Assembly (NCBI RefSeq): GCF_900102875.1
Contig: NZ_FNGH01000020.1
Coordinates: 1-50,537 of the forward strand
Source of the DNA: Franzmannia pantelleriensis
GTDB taxonomy: Bacteria > Pseudomonadota > Gammaproteobacteria > Pseudomonadales > Halomonadaceae
Length of the DNA: 50,537 bases
Reading direction: 5' to 3'
Under the pieces are notes generated by a model. It was not told the DNA's origin. It saw nothing but the letters and a program-made list of their open reading frames with translations, and searched no databases. Below are positions 16,330 to 23,850 of the stretch, piece by piece. Every line of letters begins with the position of its first letter. The stretch's first letter is position 1. Made by a program: the position numbers and the translations under genes.

Positions 16330-16476
16330 TAGGCTTTAATACGAAAAGTTGGCGAGCGAAGGTCAGGCAAGGCAAAAGTCGGCGAAAAGGCGCAGTTTAC
16401 GTGGGTGTAAATGAGCATTTTGAGCCGACTTTCAACGCCGCATGGCCGAGCGCAGGCAGTTTTCGTACAAAGCCTA
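16330..16476. repeat. 147-bp palindromic MITE-like repeat
   Basis: The ends are inverted: the left starts TAGGCTTTAATACGAAAAG and the right, read in reverse complement, starts TAGGCTTTGTACGAAAAC. Nested inside are AAAGTCGGC facing GCCGACTTT, and TTTAC facing GTAAA in the centre, so the whole unit can fold into one long imperfect hairpin. A short relative lies at 22104-22145. It sits between ghrB and a divergent acidic-protein gene. No transposase is encoded, so it would be non-autonomous. Confidence 0.75.
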
Positions 16477-16493
16477 ACACGCAAGGCGCATTT

Positions 16494-16545
16494 CTCTGCG
16501 CGCAGAGCTGGGCTAGGCTGAATCAGCGCTGACTCCCCGCGCTGA
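16494..16545 (+). promoter_or_regulatory. Two palindromes upstream of the fourth acidic-protein gene
   Basis: CTCTGCGCGCAGAG (16494-16507) is a perfect 14-bp palindrome. TCAGCGC (16523-16529) faces GCGCTGA (16539-16545). They lie 34-85 bp before the ATG and could be operators or a leader hairpin. Confidence 0.4.
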
Positions 16546-16578
16546 TACGACATCCCGATCATACAAGGAGATAGCCGG

Positions 16579-16887
16579 ATGCGATTGCCCCCCTGGTGGA
16601 CCACCGTTGGTCTTGCTGCCGCACTGCTGCTGGGCACCACTACCCTGGTACACGCCGACCAACCGATGAGCGATGCCGAACTCGAGGAAGAGTACGGCAT
16701 CAAGGCCGGCTCGCTGATACGCGATGATGATGACGACGACGGTGAGGCGCGGGACGAGGATGCGTCGAGCCATGATAACGGCGACGATGAGGAAGAAAGC
16801 CCAGAGGCCGGCACCGGTGGCTCGGGTAGTCCTGAGGAGGCCCACGACGGTAGCGAAGCGGAGCAGAATAACGAAGAGGACGACTGA
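16579..16887 (+). CDS. Small acidic secreted protein (fourth, distinct)
   Basis: A 102-residue protein of unknown function with a signal peptide (WWTTVGLAAALLLGTTTLVHA, cleavage before DQPMSDAELEEEYGI). After a short predicted helix (about 30-45), the rest is Asp/Glu-rich: RDDDDDDGEARDEDASSHD, then Gly/Ser/Glu-rich to EQNNEEDD. It shares composition and export with the cluster at 13.9-15.2 kb, but its signal peptide and sequence are not alignable with them. AAGGAG lies nine bases before the ATG. A hairpin terminator follows. Confidence 0.8.
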   Translation: MRLPPWWTTVGLAAALLLGTTTLVHADQPMSDAELEEEYGIKAGSLIRDDDDDDGEARDEDASSHDNGDDEEESPEAGTGGSGSPEEAHDGSEAEQNNEEDD

Positions 16888-16918
16888 TCGGTTGGTTCGA
16901 TGAGTCTTTGCCATGCAG

Positions 16919-16950
16919 CAGCGGCGGCCCAAGGGCCGCCGCTTGTGTTT
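16919..16950. terminator. Hairpin terminator between the acidic-protein gene and fbaA
   Basis: GCGGCGGCCC (16921-16930) pairs with GGGCCGCCGC (16933-16942), followed by TTGTGTTT. It separates convergent genes and may act on both strands. Confidence 0.75.
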
Positions 16951-16963
16951 ACTGCGGTGTGTG

Positions 16964-18028
16964 CTACTTCACCTTGGGTGCCAGCTCGCCGCTGTCGTAG
17001 CGGCCGACCATGGCTTCGAGGCTGATCGGCTTGATGCGGCTGGCGTTGCCGGCGGTGCCGAAGGCCTCGTAGCGGGCAATGCACACCTCGCGCATGGCGG
17101 AGACGGTCTCCTTGAGGAACTTGCGCGGGTCGAACTCGGCCGGGTTGTTGGCCAGGAAACGACGCACGGCACCGGTGGAGGCCAGGCGCAGGTCGGTGTC
17201 GATGTTGACCTTGCGCACGCCGTGCTTGATGCCCTCGACGATCTCTTCCACCGGTACGCCGTAGGTCTCGGGAATCTCACCGCCGAACTCGTTGATGATC
17301 GCCAGCCACTCCTGGGGCACCGAGGAAGAGCCGTGCATCACCAGGTGGGTGTCAGGGATGCGCGCGTGGATCTCCTTGATACGCTGAATGGAGAGGGTGT
17401 CGCCGGTGGGCGGCCGGGTAAACTTGTAGGCGCCGTGGCTGGTGCCGATGGCGATGGCCAGGGCGTCCACCTGAGTGGCTTTGACGAAGGCGGCGGCCTC
17501 TTCCGGGTCGGTGAGCAGCTGCTCCATGTCGAGCTTACCCTCGGCGCCGATGCCATCTTCCTCGCCGGCCATGCCGGTCTCCAGGCTGCCCAGGCAACCC
17601 AGCTCGCCCTCCACCGAGACGCCGCAGGCGTGGGCCATCTCGACGGTACGGCGGGTGACGTCGACGTTGTAGTCGTAATCCATGGGGGTCTTGCCGTCCT
17701 CGCCCAGCGAGCCGTCCATCATCACCGAGGAGAACCCCAGCTGGATGGAGCGCTGGCAGACCGCGGGGCTGGTGCCGTGGTCCTGGTGCATCACCACCGG
17801 GATATGCGGGAACTCCTCCACCGCGGCCAGGATCAGGTGGCGCAGGAAGGGGGCACCGGCGTACTTGCGGGCGCCAGCGGAGGCCTGGACGATGACCGGT
17901 GAATCGGTCTGGTCGGCGGCTTCCATGATGGCGCGCATCTGCTCGAGGTTGTTGACGTTGAAGGCCGGGATGCCATAACCGCGCTCAGCGGCGTGGTCCA
18001 GCATCTGGCGCATGCTGATCAGTGCCAT
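16964..18028 (-). CDS. fbaA: Fructose-bisphosphate aldolase, class II
   Basis: Zinc enzyme that interconverts fructose 1,6-bisphosphate and two triose phosphates. The 354-residue length and sequence fit the class II type common in pseudomonads and halomonads. Motifs: [11 protein letters not shown] near the start, [10 protein letters not shown] (catalytic Asp and zinc His near residue 84), [10 protein letters not shown] (zinc Glu), [12 protein letters not shown] (zinc His), [10 protein letters not shown] (zinc His) and [11 protein letters not shown]. The start at [10 protein letters not shown] has only a weak GAG; the frame stays open upstream in low-complexity sequence. Order epd-pgk-fbaA matches the enterobacterial operon. 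A class I aldolase lies 4.7 kb away. Confidence 0.98.
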   Translation of the reverse strand: MALISMRQMLDHAAERGYGIPAFNVNNLEQMRAIMEAADQTDSPVIVQASAGARKYAGAPFLRHLILAAVEEFPHIPVVMHQDHGTSPAVCQRSIQLGFSSVMMDGSLGEDGKTPMDYDYNVDVTRRTVEMAHACGVSVEGELGCLGSLETGMAGEEDGIGAEGKLDMEQLLTDPEEAAAFVKATQVDALAIAIGTSHGAYKFTRPPTGDTLSIQRIKEIHARIPDTHLVMHGSSSVPQEWLAIINEFGGEIPETYGVPVEEIVEGIKHGVRKVNIDTDLRLASTGAVRRFLANNPAEFDPRKFLKETVSAMREVCIARYEAFGTAGNASRIKPISLEAMVGRYDSGELAPKVK

Positions 18029-18107
18029 AGTATGTCTCGACGTTATCGATGATGGCGGTGCGCCCGCCGGGCGCGCCGCCTGTAGGGTAAACGGGGTAAA
18101 GGCTGGC

Positions 18108-19280
18108 CTAGCGGGCGGCCTCGTAGGCGGCCTCGAGCGCCGCCACCGCCGGCAGGGTCTTGCCCTCGACGTACTCGAGGAAGGCGCCGCCGCCGGTGGA
18201 AATGTAGGAGACCCGGTCGGCGATGGCGTACTTGTCGATGGCTGCCAGGGTGTCGCCGCCGCCGGCGATGGAGAAGCCGTTGCTTTCGGCGATCGCCTGG
18301 GACAGCGCCTCGGTGCCGTGGCCGAACTGGTCGATCTCGAACACGCCCACCGGACCATTCCAGAGGATGGTGCCAGCGTTCTTGAGAAGCCCGGCGAGGC
18401 GCCCGGCGGTATCGGGACCGATGTCGAGAATCATCTCGTCATCGTTGACCTGGTCGACCGGCTTGGTCACCGCGGTGGCGCGCTCCGAGAACTCGGTGGC
18501 GACGACCACGTCGGTAGGCAGCGGGATCTCGACCTTGGCCATCAGCGCCTTGGCTTGCTCGATCAGGTCGGCTTCATGCAGCGACTTGCCGACGTTGTGG
18601 CCCGCCGCAGCGATAAAGGTATTGGCGATGCCGCCGCCGACGATCAGCTGATCGCAGCGCTCGGAGAGGGCGTTGAGTACCTCTAGCTTGGTGGAGACCT
18701 TGGAGCCGCCGACGATCGCTGCCATCGGCCGCTGCGGGGTAGCCAGGGCCTTCTCCAGGGCGTCGAGCTCCTTGGCCAGCAGTGGGCCGGCACAGGCGGT
18801 GGGCGCGAAGCGTGCCACGCCGTGGGTCGAAGCCTGGGCGCGATGGGCGGTACCGAAGGCGTCCATCACATAGATGTCGCACAGCGCGGCGTACTGCTTG
18901 GCCAGCGTTTCATCGTCCTTTTTCTCGCCGACGTTGAAGCGCACGTTTTCGAGCAGTACCACTTCGCCGTCGAGCAGGTCGAGGGACACGTCCAGGTAGT
19001 CGTCGACCAGACGCACGGGGTGCTCGAGCAGGTCGCCGAGTCGCTCGGCCACCGGCGCCAGTGAGAATTCCTCGGCGGGTTCGCCCTCGGTGGGACGTCC
19101 GAGATGGCTCATCAGCAGCACCTTGGCACCGGCTTCGGCGGCGGCCCTGATGGTGGGCAGGGCGGCGCGCAGGCGAGCGTCGCTGGACACACGCCCATGC
19201 TTGACCGGTACGTTCAAGTCTTCGCGGATCAGCACTCGCTGGCCGGCGAGGGGCAGGTCGGTCATCTTGCGTACGTTCAT
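18108..19280 (-). CDS. pgk: Phosphoglycerate kinase
   Basis: Transfers phosphate between 1,3-bisphosphoglycerate and ADP. The 390-residue protein shows [11 protein letters not shown] (15-25), [10 protein letters not shown] (59-68), [53 protein letters not shown], the WNGPVGVFE loop and [11 protein letters not shown] near the C terminus. I start at MNVRKMTDL (19280), ten bases after GAGGA; an in-frame ATG at 19310 is less well placed. It lies 44 bp after epd and 79 bp before fbaA, consistent with one operon. Confidence 0.98.
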   Translation of the reverse strand: MNVRKMTDLPLAGQRVLIREDLNVPVKHGRVSSDARLRAALPTIRAAAEAGAKVLLMSHLGRPTEGEPAEEFSLAPVAERLGDLLEHPVRLVDDYLDVSLDLLDGEVVLLENVRFNVGEKKDDETLAKQYAALCDIYVMDAFGTAHRAQASTHGVARFAPTACAGPLLAKELDALEKALATPQRPMAAIVGGSKVSTKLEVLNALSERCDQLIVGGGIANTFIAAAGHNVGKSLHEADLIEQAKALMAKVEIPLPTDVVVATEFSERATAVTKPVDQVNDDEMILDIGPDTAGRLAGLLKNAGTILWNGPVGVFEIDQFGHGTEALSQAIAESNGFSIAGGGDTLAAIDKYAIADRVSYISTGGGAFLEYVEGKTLPAVAALEAAYEAAR

Positions 19281-19324
19281 CGCAGGGTAGTCCTCGCGTT
19301 GAGATGCCATGAAGGAAAACGGGG

Positions 19325-20362
19325 TCATGCAGGCGACGTCGGCGGCGGGCCGAAGCGCGCCAGGCGGCCGGCGAGATCGAGCATGCGGTTGGCGAACCCC
19401 CACTCGTTGTCGAACCAGCACAGCAGCTTGATCAGGCGGCCACCGGCCACTCGGGTCTGGGTGGCGTCCACGATACCCGAGCGTGGATCGTGGTTGAAGT
19501 CGACCGAGGCCATCGGCTCCTCGGTGAAGCCCAGCAGTCCGCTCAGGCGCCCGCCGCAGGCCTCGGCGAGCAGCGCGTTGACGTCGGCGGCGCTGGTGTC
19601 GCGGTTGACGGTGATCGCCAGATCCATGGCCGAGACGTTGATGGTTGGCACGCGCACGTGGAGGCACTCGAAGCGTCCTGCCAGATGTGGCATCAGTCGG
19701 TTGATGCCGCGCGCCAGCCCGGTGTCTACCGGCACGATCGACTGCATGGCCGAGCGCGTCAGGCGCAGGTCGGTCTGATGGTAGGCGTCGATGACCGGCT
19801 GGTCGTTCATCGCCGAATGGATGGTGGTGGTGACGCCGTGGGCAATGCCCAGGGCGTCGTCGAGCACGGTGAGCACCGGGATCAGACAGTTGGTGGTGCA
19901 CGACGCGGCGGAAATGATGCGCTGCTCAGGTGCCAGGGCATGGTCGTTGATACCACACACGATGGTGGCGTCGACGTCGCTCTCGGCGGGCTGCGAGAAC
20001 AGCAGGCGCCCGGCACCGGCCGCAAGGTGGCGTTCGGCCATGTCGCGCTCGCTGAAGCTGCCCGAACACTCCAGCACCAGATCGATGCCCAGTTCGCGCC
20101 ACGGTAACTGCTGCGGCTCGGCAGCCGAGACCACGCGGATCGCTCGCTCATCGATCAGCAAATAGTCGCCGTTGCGCTCGACCCGGCCGGGGAAGCGCCC
20201 GTGGGTGGTGTCATAGCGGGTCAGGTAGGCAATGGTGTCGAGATCGGAGAGCTCGTTGATCGCCACCACCTCGAGATCGTCGAGATCGCGGCGCTCATGC
20301 AGCGCGCGCAGCACGCACTGGCCGATACGGCCGTAACCATTGATGGCAATACGATGGGCCAT
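19325..20362 (-). CDS. epd: D-erythrose-4-phosphate dehydrogenase (GapB/Epd type)
   Basis: NAD-dependent enzyme of the GAPDH superfamily that oxidises erythrose 4-phosphate to 4-phosphoerythronate, the first step toward pyridoxal phosphate. It has the NAD-binding start [16 protein letters not shown], catalytic Cys in SAASCTTNC and later His in [17 protein letters not shown], a motif typical of Epd rather than Gap[21 protein letters not shown] and [16 protein letters not shown] also match Epd. The context epd-pgk-fbaA, with tkt nearby, is the Epd neighbourhood. 345 residues. A TAGAAT box at 20404-20409 (minus strand) could be its -10. Dual use as a second GAPDH is possible. Confidence 0.92.
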   Translation of the reverse strand: MAHRIAINGYGRIGQCVLRALHERRDLDDLEVVAINELSDLDTIAYLTRYDTTHGRFPGRVERNGDYLLIDERAIRVVSAAEPQQLPWRELGIDLVLECSGSFSERDMAERHLAAGAGRLLFSQPAESDVDATIVCGINDHALAPEQRIISAASCTTNCLIPVLTVLDDALGIAHGVTTTIHSAMNDQPVIDAYHQTDLRLTRSAMQSIVPVDTGLARGINRLMPHLAGRFECLHVRVPTINVSAMDLAITVNRDTSAADVNALLAEACGGRLSGLLGFTEEPMASVDFNHDPRSGIVDATQTRVAGGRLIKLLCWFDNEWGFANRMLDLAGRLARFGPPPTSPA

Positions 20363-20422
20363 GGAGGAGCTCGCAAGCGATGGCTGACGTCGGAAAAAAC
20401 GCGATTCTAGCGCATTTGCCCC

Positions 20423-21145
20423 TCACAGGCCCACCAGTCGCCAGGCCAGGGGCAGGAATAGCGCACTGAAGATGCCGGTGAGGCTCATGCCCAGCGAGGC
20501 GAAGGCGCCGGCGGTAGGGCCCAATTCGAAGGCGCGCACGGTGCCGATGACATGGCCGTTGACGCCTAGCACGAAGCCCAGCACTCGCGGATCGCGTAGT
20601 TGCAGGTATCGGGCCAGCAGGCTGACGCAGGCGGTGGTGACCACGCCGGTGATCAGCAGGCCCCCCATCATCAGCGGGATCACCCCGCCGAGCTGTTCGG
20701 TGATGCCGATGGCGATCGGTGCGGTAACCGATTTGGGGGCGAGCGAGGCCAGTACCTCGGGGGTGGCGCCCAGCAGCCAGGCCAGGCCGACCGCGTAGAA
20801 GGCGGCCAGCATCGCCGCCGGCGGCAGGCTGATCAGCAGCGGCCGCCATACTGCCCGAATCCGCGGCAGCTGCTGGTAGAGTGGCACGCCCAGTGCCACC
20901 GTGGCCGGGCCAAGCAGCAGCATCAGCCAGCTGGCGCCGGCACGGTAGTCGGTATAGTCGATGCCGAGCAGCGCCAGAGTGGCGGCCAGCAGCATGGCGG
21001 CGAACAGGATCCCCGGGCACCAGCCGGGCTTGCCGAGCCGGACGAAGATCCAGCTCCCGGCGAAATAGGCGGCGAGCGTCAGGGCGATGGCCAGCATCGG
21101 TGTGGCCAGTAGCTGTTCGCGTAGCGCGCCCCAGGCGTCACTCAT
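20423..21145 (-). CDS. lrgB: LrgB/CidB family membrane protein
   Basis: A 240-residue integral membrane protein with about seven hydrophobic segments. The conserved LrgB motif APKSVTAPIAIGITEQLGG lies near residues 136-154, followed by a glycine-rich helix (PLMMGGLLITGVV) and GFVLGVNGHVIGT(V)RAFELG. LrgAB/CidAB pairs have been linked to murein hydrolase control and, more recently, to pyruvate or glycolate transport (PlgG in plants). It overlaps lrgA by eight bases (ATGAGTGA), so they are coupled. epd starts 60 bp downstream on the same strand and might be partly cotranscribed. Confidence 0.93.
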   Translation of the reverse strand: MSDAWGALREQLLATPMLAIALTLAAYFAGSWIFVRLGKPGWCPGILFAAMLLAATLALLGIDYTDYRAGASWLMLLLGPATVALGVPLYQQLPRIRAVWRPLLISLPPAAMLAAFYAVGLAWLLGATPEVLASLAPKSVTAPIAIGITEQLGGVIPLMMGGLLITGVVTTACVSLLARYLQLRDPRVLGFVLGVNGHVIGTVRAFELGPTAGAFASLGMSLTGIFSALFLPLAWRLVGL

Positions 21146-21494
21146 TGGTGGTCTCCGGTGGCATGAAGCGCAGCATCAGCCACAGCGTGGTGGCGACGCT
21201 GGCCAGGGTGCCGAATAGCAGCGCGGCGGCCACCGCCAGCCACTGGCTGGAGAATTCATCGGCGATAAAGAAGATCCCCACCACGCCGGGCATGATCAGC
21301 ATCGCCAGCATTGAGATAAGCGGCTGGCTGGCGGCCTGGATGTCACTGCCGGCGCGCCCGCGCAGGGTCAGCCCCAGGGTCAACAGCAGCATACCGATCA
21401 CGCCGGGGGAAACTGGCAGCGCCAGCGCCCAGACCAATGCCTCACCACACAGCAACAATATCACCAGCCACAGAAACCCGCGCAGTGTCGGCAT
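21138..21494 (-). CDS. lrgA: LrgA/CidA family membrane protein
   Basis: A 118-residue protein with four hydrophobic segments and the CidA/LrgA pattern: PVSPGVIGMLLLTLGL near residues 27-42 and FIADEF near 75-80, after the conserved helix LAMLIMPGVVGIFF. It is the small holin-like partner of LrgB. AAGGA lies six bases before the ATG. It diverges from the Hsp20 genes; their promoter is within 140 bp upstream. Confidence 0.92.
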   Translation of the reverse strand: MPTLRGFLWLVILLLCGEALVWALALPVSPGVIGMLLLTLGLTLRGRAGSDIQAASQPLISMLAMLIMPGVVGIFFIADEFSSQWLAVAAALLFGTLASVATTLWLMLRFMPPETTNE

Positions 21495-21533
21495 AAGCGT
21501 CCTTGGTCATCGAAAAAAATTCTCGGAGAGGGA

Positions 21534-21561
21534 CTTGAAAGCCGCTCGAGCGCTCCTATTT
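21534..21561 (+). promoter_or_regulatory. Sigma-32 (heat-shock) promoter of the Hsp20 genes
   Basis: CTTGAAA at 21534-21540 matches the sigma-32 -35 element exactly. After 13 bases, TCCTATTT (21554-21561) matches CCCCATNT at most positions. A start near 21568 gives a leader of about 65 nt ending in GGAGG, in which CCTC at 21593-21596 could pair with that ribosome site as a thermosensor; this last point is speculative. Confidence 0.68.
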
Positions 21562-21633
21562 TGCAGATTATCGAGGCCCTGTCAGCTCTGTGGCCTCTTT
21601 CATCACAACCTGCCCACGTAGGAGGTGTTCGAT

Positions 21634-22095
21634 ATGTTCGGAGATCTCAAGCGTTTCGATACCGGCGCATCCCAGCGCCAGGACTGGTTTCGTCAGTTGG
21701 TCGACGAGTTGTTTCCTGACGGTCGCGCCGCGGATATACGCGCCGTGCCCCGCGGTAGTTTCCCGATGATCAACGTGGCGCGCAGCGACGAGGCGGTACG
21801 TGTCTATGTGTTCGCCGCAGGGCTTGCCCGTGGTGATCTGACCATCGATATCCAGGACAACGTGCTGACCCTGCGTGGCCGGCGTGAGCCGATCGCCGCC
21901 AATGATGATACTGGCAACGCCCGCCCGGTGTTTCGCCGCGAGCGTGCCAGCGGCGAGTTCGTTCGCGCCATTGCGCTGCCTGACGGCTTGGACGCCGAGC
22001 GCGCCGAGGCTCGCCATGCCAATGGCGTGTTCGAGATCGTGCTGCCCAAGCGCGAGGAGTTGAAGCCACGGCGTATCGAGGTCCAGGTCGCCTAG
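21634..22095 (+). CDS. Small heat-shock protein, Hsp20/alpha-crystallin family (first)
   Basis: ATP-independent holdase chaperone. 153 residues; alpha-crystallin domain from about residue 45 to 150: NVARSDEAVRVYVFAAGLARGDLTIDIQDNVLTLRGRRE, with the C-terminal ANGVFEIVLPK (A-x-x-x-N-G-V-L type) and RIEVQVA. GGAGG eight bases before the ATG at 21634; the frame also opens at a GTG at 21625, inside that spacing. First of a pair, behind a sigma-32-like promoter. Confidence 0.94.
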   Translation: MFGDLKRFDTGASQRQDWFRQLVDELFPDGRAADIRAVPRGSFPMINVARSDEAVRVYVFAAGLARGDLTIDIQDNVLTLRGRREPIAANDDTGNARPVFRRERASGEFVRAIALPDGLDAERAEARHANGVFEIVLPKREELKPRRIEVQVA

Positions 22096-22103
22096 GCGCT
22101 GTC

Positions 22104-22145
22104 CAAAAACTGGCTGCGCTCGCCGACTTTTCAGACAAAGCCTAG
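22104..22145. repeat. Short copy of the palindromic repeat at 16330
   Basis: In reverse complement it reads TAGGCTTTGTCTGAAAAG then TCGGCGAGCGCAGCCAGTTTT, matching the outer arm of the 147-bp element but lacking its interior. It lies between the two Hsp20 genes. Confidence 0.6.
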
Positions 22146-22209
22146 GAGAACACTGGATGAATGTCTGCGCTCCCGAGAGCGTGATATTGGCAACAGGAGG
22201 TGATCGATC

Positions 22210-22608
22210 ATGAACGAGGTCGTACATCAAACTCAGCAGAGCCAGCCCGAGACTCCGCCCAGCGAGAGCCGAAGCCAGACCGCGCTGGCGCCGGCGGTGG
22301 ATATCGTCGAACAGGCGGATTCACTTATGCTGATCGCCGACATGCCGGGTGTGACGCGTGAGTCGCTGTATCTGGAGGTCGACAACAACGTGCTCAGCCT
22401 GGAGGGCGACATACAGCTGAGCATGCCCGAGGGCCTCACGGCGCTGCATGCCGAAGTCAACGGGCAACGCTTCGCGCGGCGTTTCACGCTCAGCCACGAG
22501 ATCGATAGCGAGGCGATCTCGGCGTGCATCGACAACGGCGTGCTGACGGTGACCCTGCCCAAGAAGGATAGTCACCGGGTGCGCCGCATCGAGGTACAGG
22601 CTGCCTGA
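22210..22608 (+). CDS. Small heat-shock protein, Hsp20/alpha-crystallin family (second)
   Basis: A 132-residue holdase paralogue. Polar N-terminal tail (residues 1-25, Gln/Ser-rich), then the alpha-crystallin domain: PAVDIVEQADSLMLIADMPGVTRESLYLEVDNNVLSLEGD, RRFTLSHEIDSEAISACIDNGVLTVTLPKKD, ending RRIEVQAA. AGGAGG eight bases before ATG. It follows the first Hsp20 gene by 114 bp that hold a short repeat and a CGCTC-CCGA-GAGCG hairpin; no separate promoter is evident. Class II-type partner pairs are known to co-assemble, which is an inference here. Confidence 0.94.
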   Translation: MNEVVHQTQQSQPETPPSESRSQTALAPAVDIVEQADSLMLIADMPGVTRESLYLEVDNNVLSLEGDIQLSMPEGLTALHAEVNGQRFARRFTLSHEIDSEAISACIDNGVLTVTLPKKDSHRVRRIEVQAA

Positions 22609-22616
22609 CCCTGCAC

Positions 22617-22645
22617 TGCCGCCCCTGCATCGGGGCGGCAATTCC
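22617..22645 (+). terminator. Terminator after the Hsp20 genes
   Basis: TGCCGCCCC (22617-22625) pairs with GGGGCGGCA (22632-22640), followed by ATTCCT. The T run is weak, so efficiency is uncertain. Confidence 0.6.
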
Positions 22646-22718
22646 TCTACGCTAAGGGAGTCGCTTCGCGCCACGCACATCGCACCCACCCCACTTCACG
22701 GATGTAGAGGATGACACC

Positions 22719-23771
22719 ATGACGGACATTGCCGCCTTACTCGGCAGCGACGCCGATAACCTGCTCGGCCACACTTGCCAAGGCGTGCACCGCGACAGCC
22801 TGCACCTGCCCGGCCCCGACTTCATCGACCGGGTGATGGCCGCTAGCGACCGCAGCCCGGCGGTGCTGCGCAACCTGCAAGCCTTCTTCAATCATGGCCG
22901 ACTAGCCGGCACTGGCTACCTCAGCCTGCTGCCGGTGGACCAGGGCATCGAGCACTCGGCGGGGGCCTCCTTCGCGCCCAATCCGCTCTACTTCGACCCC
23001 GCCAATATCGTCGAGCTGGCGCTGGAGGGCGGCTGCAACGGCGTTGCCTCGACGCTGGGCGTGCTGTCGTCGGTGGCACGGCGCTACGCCCACAGGATTC
23101 CGATGATGCTCAAGCTCAACCACAACGAGACCCTGAGCTACCCGGCGATCTACGACCAGACGCTGTTCGCCGAGGTCGAGCAGGCCCATGACATGGGCTG
23201 TGTGGCGGTCGGCGCGACCATCTACTTCGGTTCCCACGAGAGCCGCCGTCAGATCATGGAGATCAGCGAGGCCTTCGAGCGTGCTCATCAGTTGGGCATG
23301 GTCACGGTGCTGTGGGCCTACCTGCGCAATCCGGCCTTCAAGCAGGACGGCAGCGACTATCACGTCGCCGCCGATCTCACCAGCCAGGCCAACCACCTGG
23401 CGGCGACCCTCAAGGCCGATATCGTCAAGCAGAAGCTGCCCGAGAACAACGGCGGCTACCGCGCGGTGGGCTTTGGCCATACCCACGACAAGGTCTACGA
23501 CGAGCTGACCACGGACCACCCCATCGACCTGGCCCGCTATCAGGTCGCCAACTGCTTCATGGGCCGCGCCGGGCTGATCAACTCCGGCGGCGGTTCCAAG
23601 GGGCACTCCGATCTCGGCGAGGCGGTACGCACGGCGGTGATCAACAAGCGCGCCGGGGGCATGGGGCTGATCTCCGGACGCAAGGCGTTCCAGAAGCCGA
23701 TGGCCGAGGGGGTCGAGTTGCTCCACGCGATCCAGGATGTCTATCTCGACAACCGCGTGACGGTGGCCTAG
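22719..23771 (+). CDS. fbaB: Fructose-bisphosphate aldolase, class I (DhnA type)
   Basis: Schiff-base aldolase of the DhnA family, not related to class II. 350 residues; key stretches are [15 protein letters not shown] (near 70-84), [14 protein letters not shown] with the probable Schiff-base or binding Lys, [46 protein letters not shown] and [12 protein letters not shown]. Such enzymes often run in the gluconeogenic direction. AGAGGA nine bases before the ATG. It is a single gene between the Hsp20 pair and a bidirectional terminator shared with tkt. Confidence 0.95.
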   Translation: MTDIAALLGSDADNLLGHTCQGVHRDSLHLPGPDFIDRVMAASDRSPAVLRNLQAFFNHGRLAGTGYLSLLPVDQGIEHSAGASFAPNPLYFDPANIVELALEGGCNGVASTLGVLSSVARRYAHRIPMMLKLNHNETLSYPAIYDQTLFAEVEQAHDMGCVAVGATIYFGSHESRRQIMEISEAFERAHQLGMVTVLWAYLRNPAFKQDGSDYHVAADLTSQANHLAATLKADIVKQKLPENNGGYRAVGFGHTHDKVYDELTTDHPIDLARYQVANCFMGRAGLINSGGGSKGHSDLGEAVRTAVINKRAGGMGLISGRKAFQKPMAEGVELLHAIQDVYLDNRVTVA

Positions 23772-23793
23772 GCCGCGTCGTCGCCAGGCAAAC

Positions 23794-23825
23794 AAAAGGG
23801 CACGACCGTGAGGTCGTGCCCTTTG
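23794..23825. terminator. Bidirectional terminator between fbaB and tkt
   Basis: AAAGGGCACGACC (23795-23807), loop GTGA, GGTCGTGCCCTTT (23812-23824): a perfect 13-bp stem flanked by A and T on each side, between convergent genes. Confidence 0.9.
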
Positions 23826-23850
23826 CGTATGGGGATGCCCCTGCCAGCGA

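Noticed and set aside
19325-20362. Calling this gene gapA
   Set aside because: [15 protein letters not shown] and the pgk-fbaA-tkt context fit Epd better than glycolytic GAPDH.
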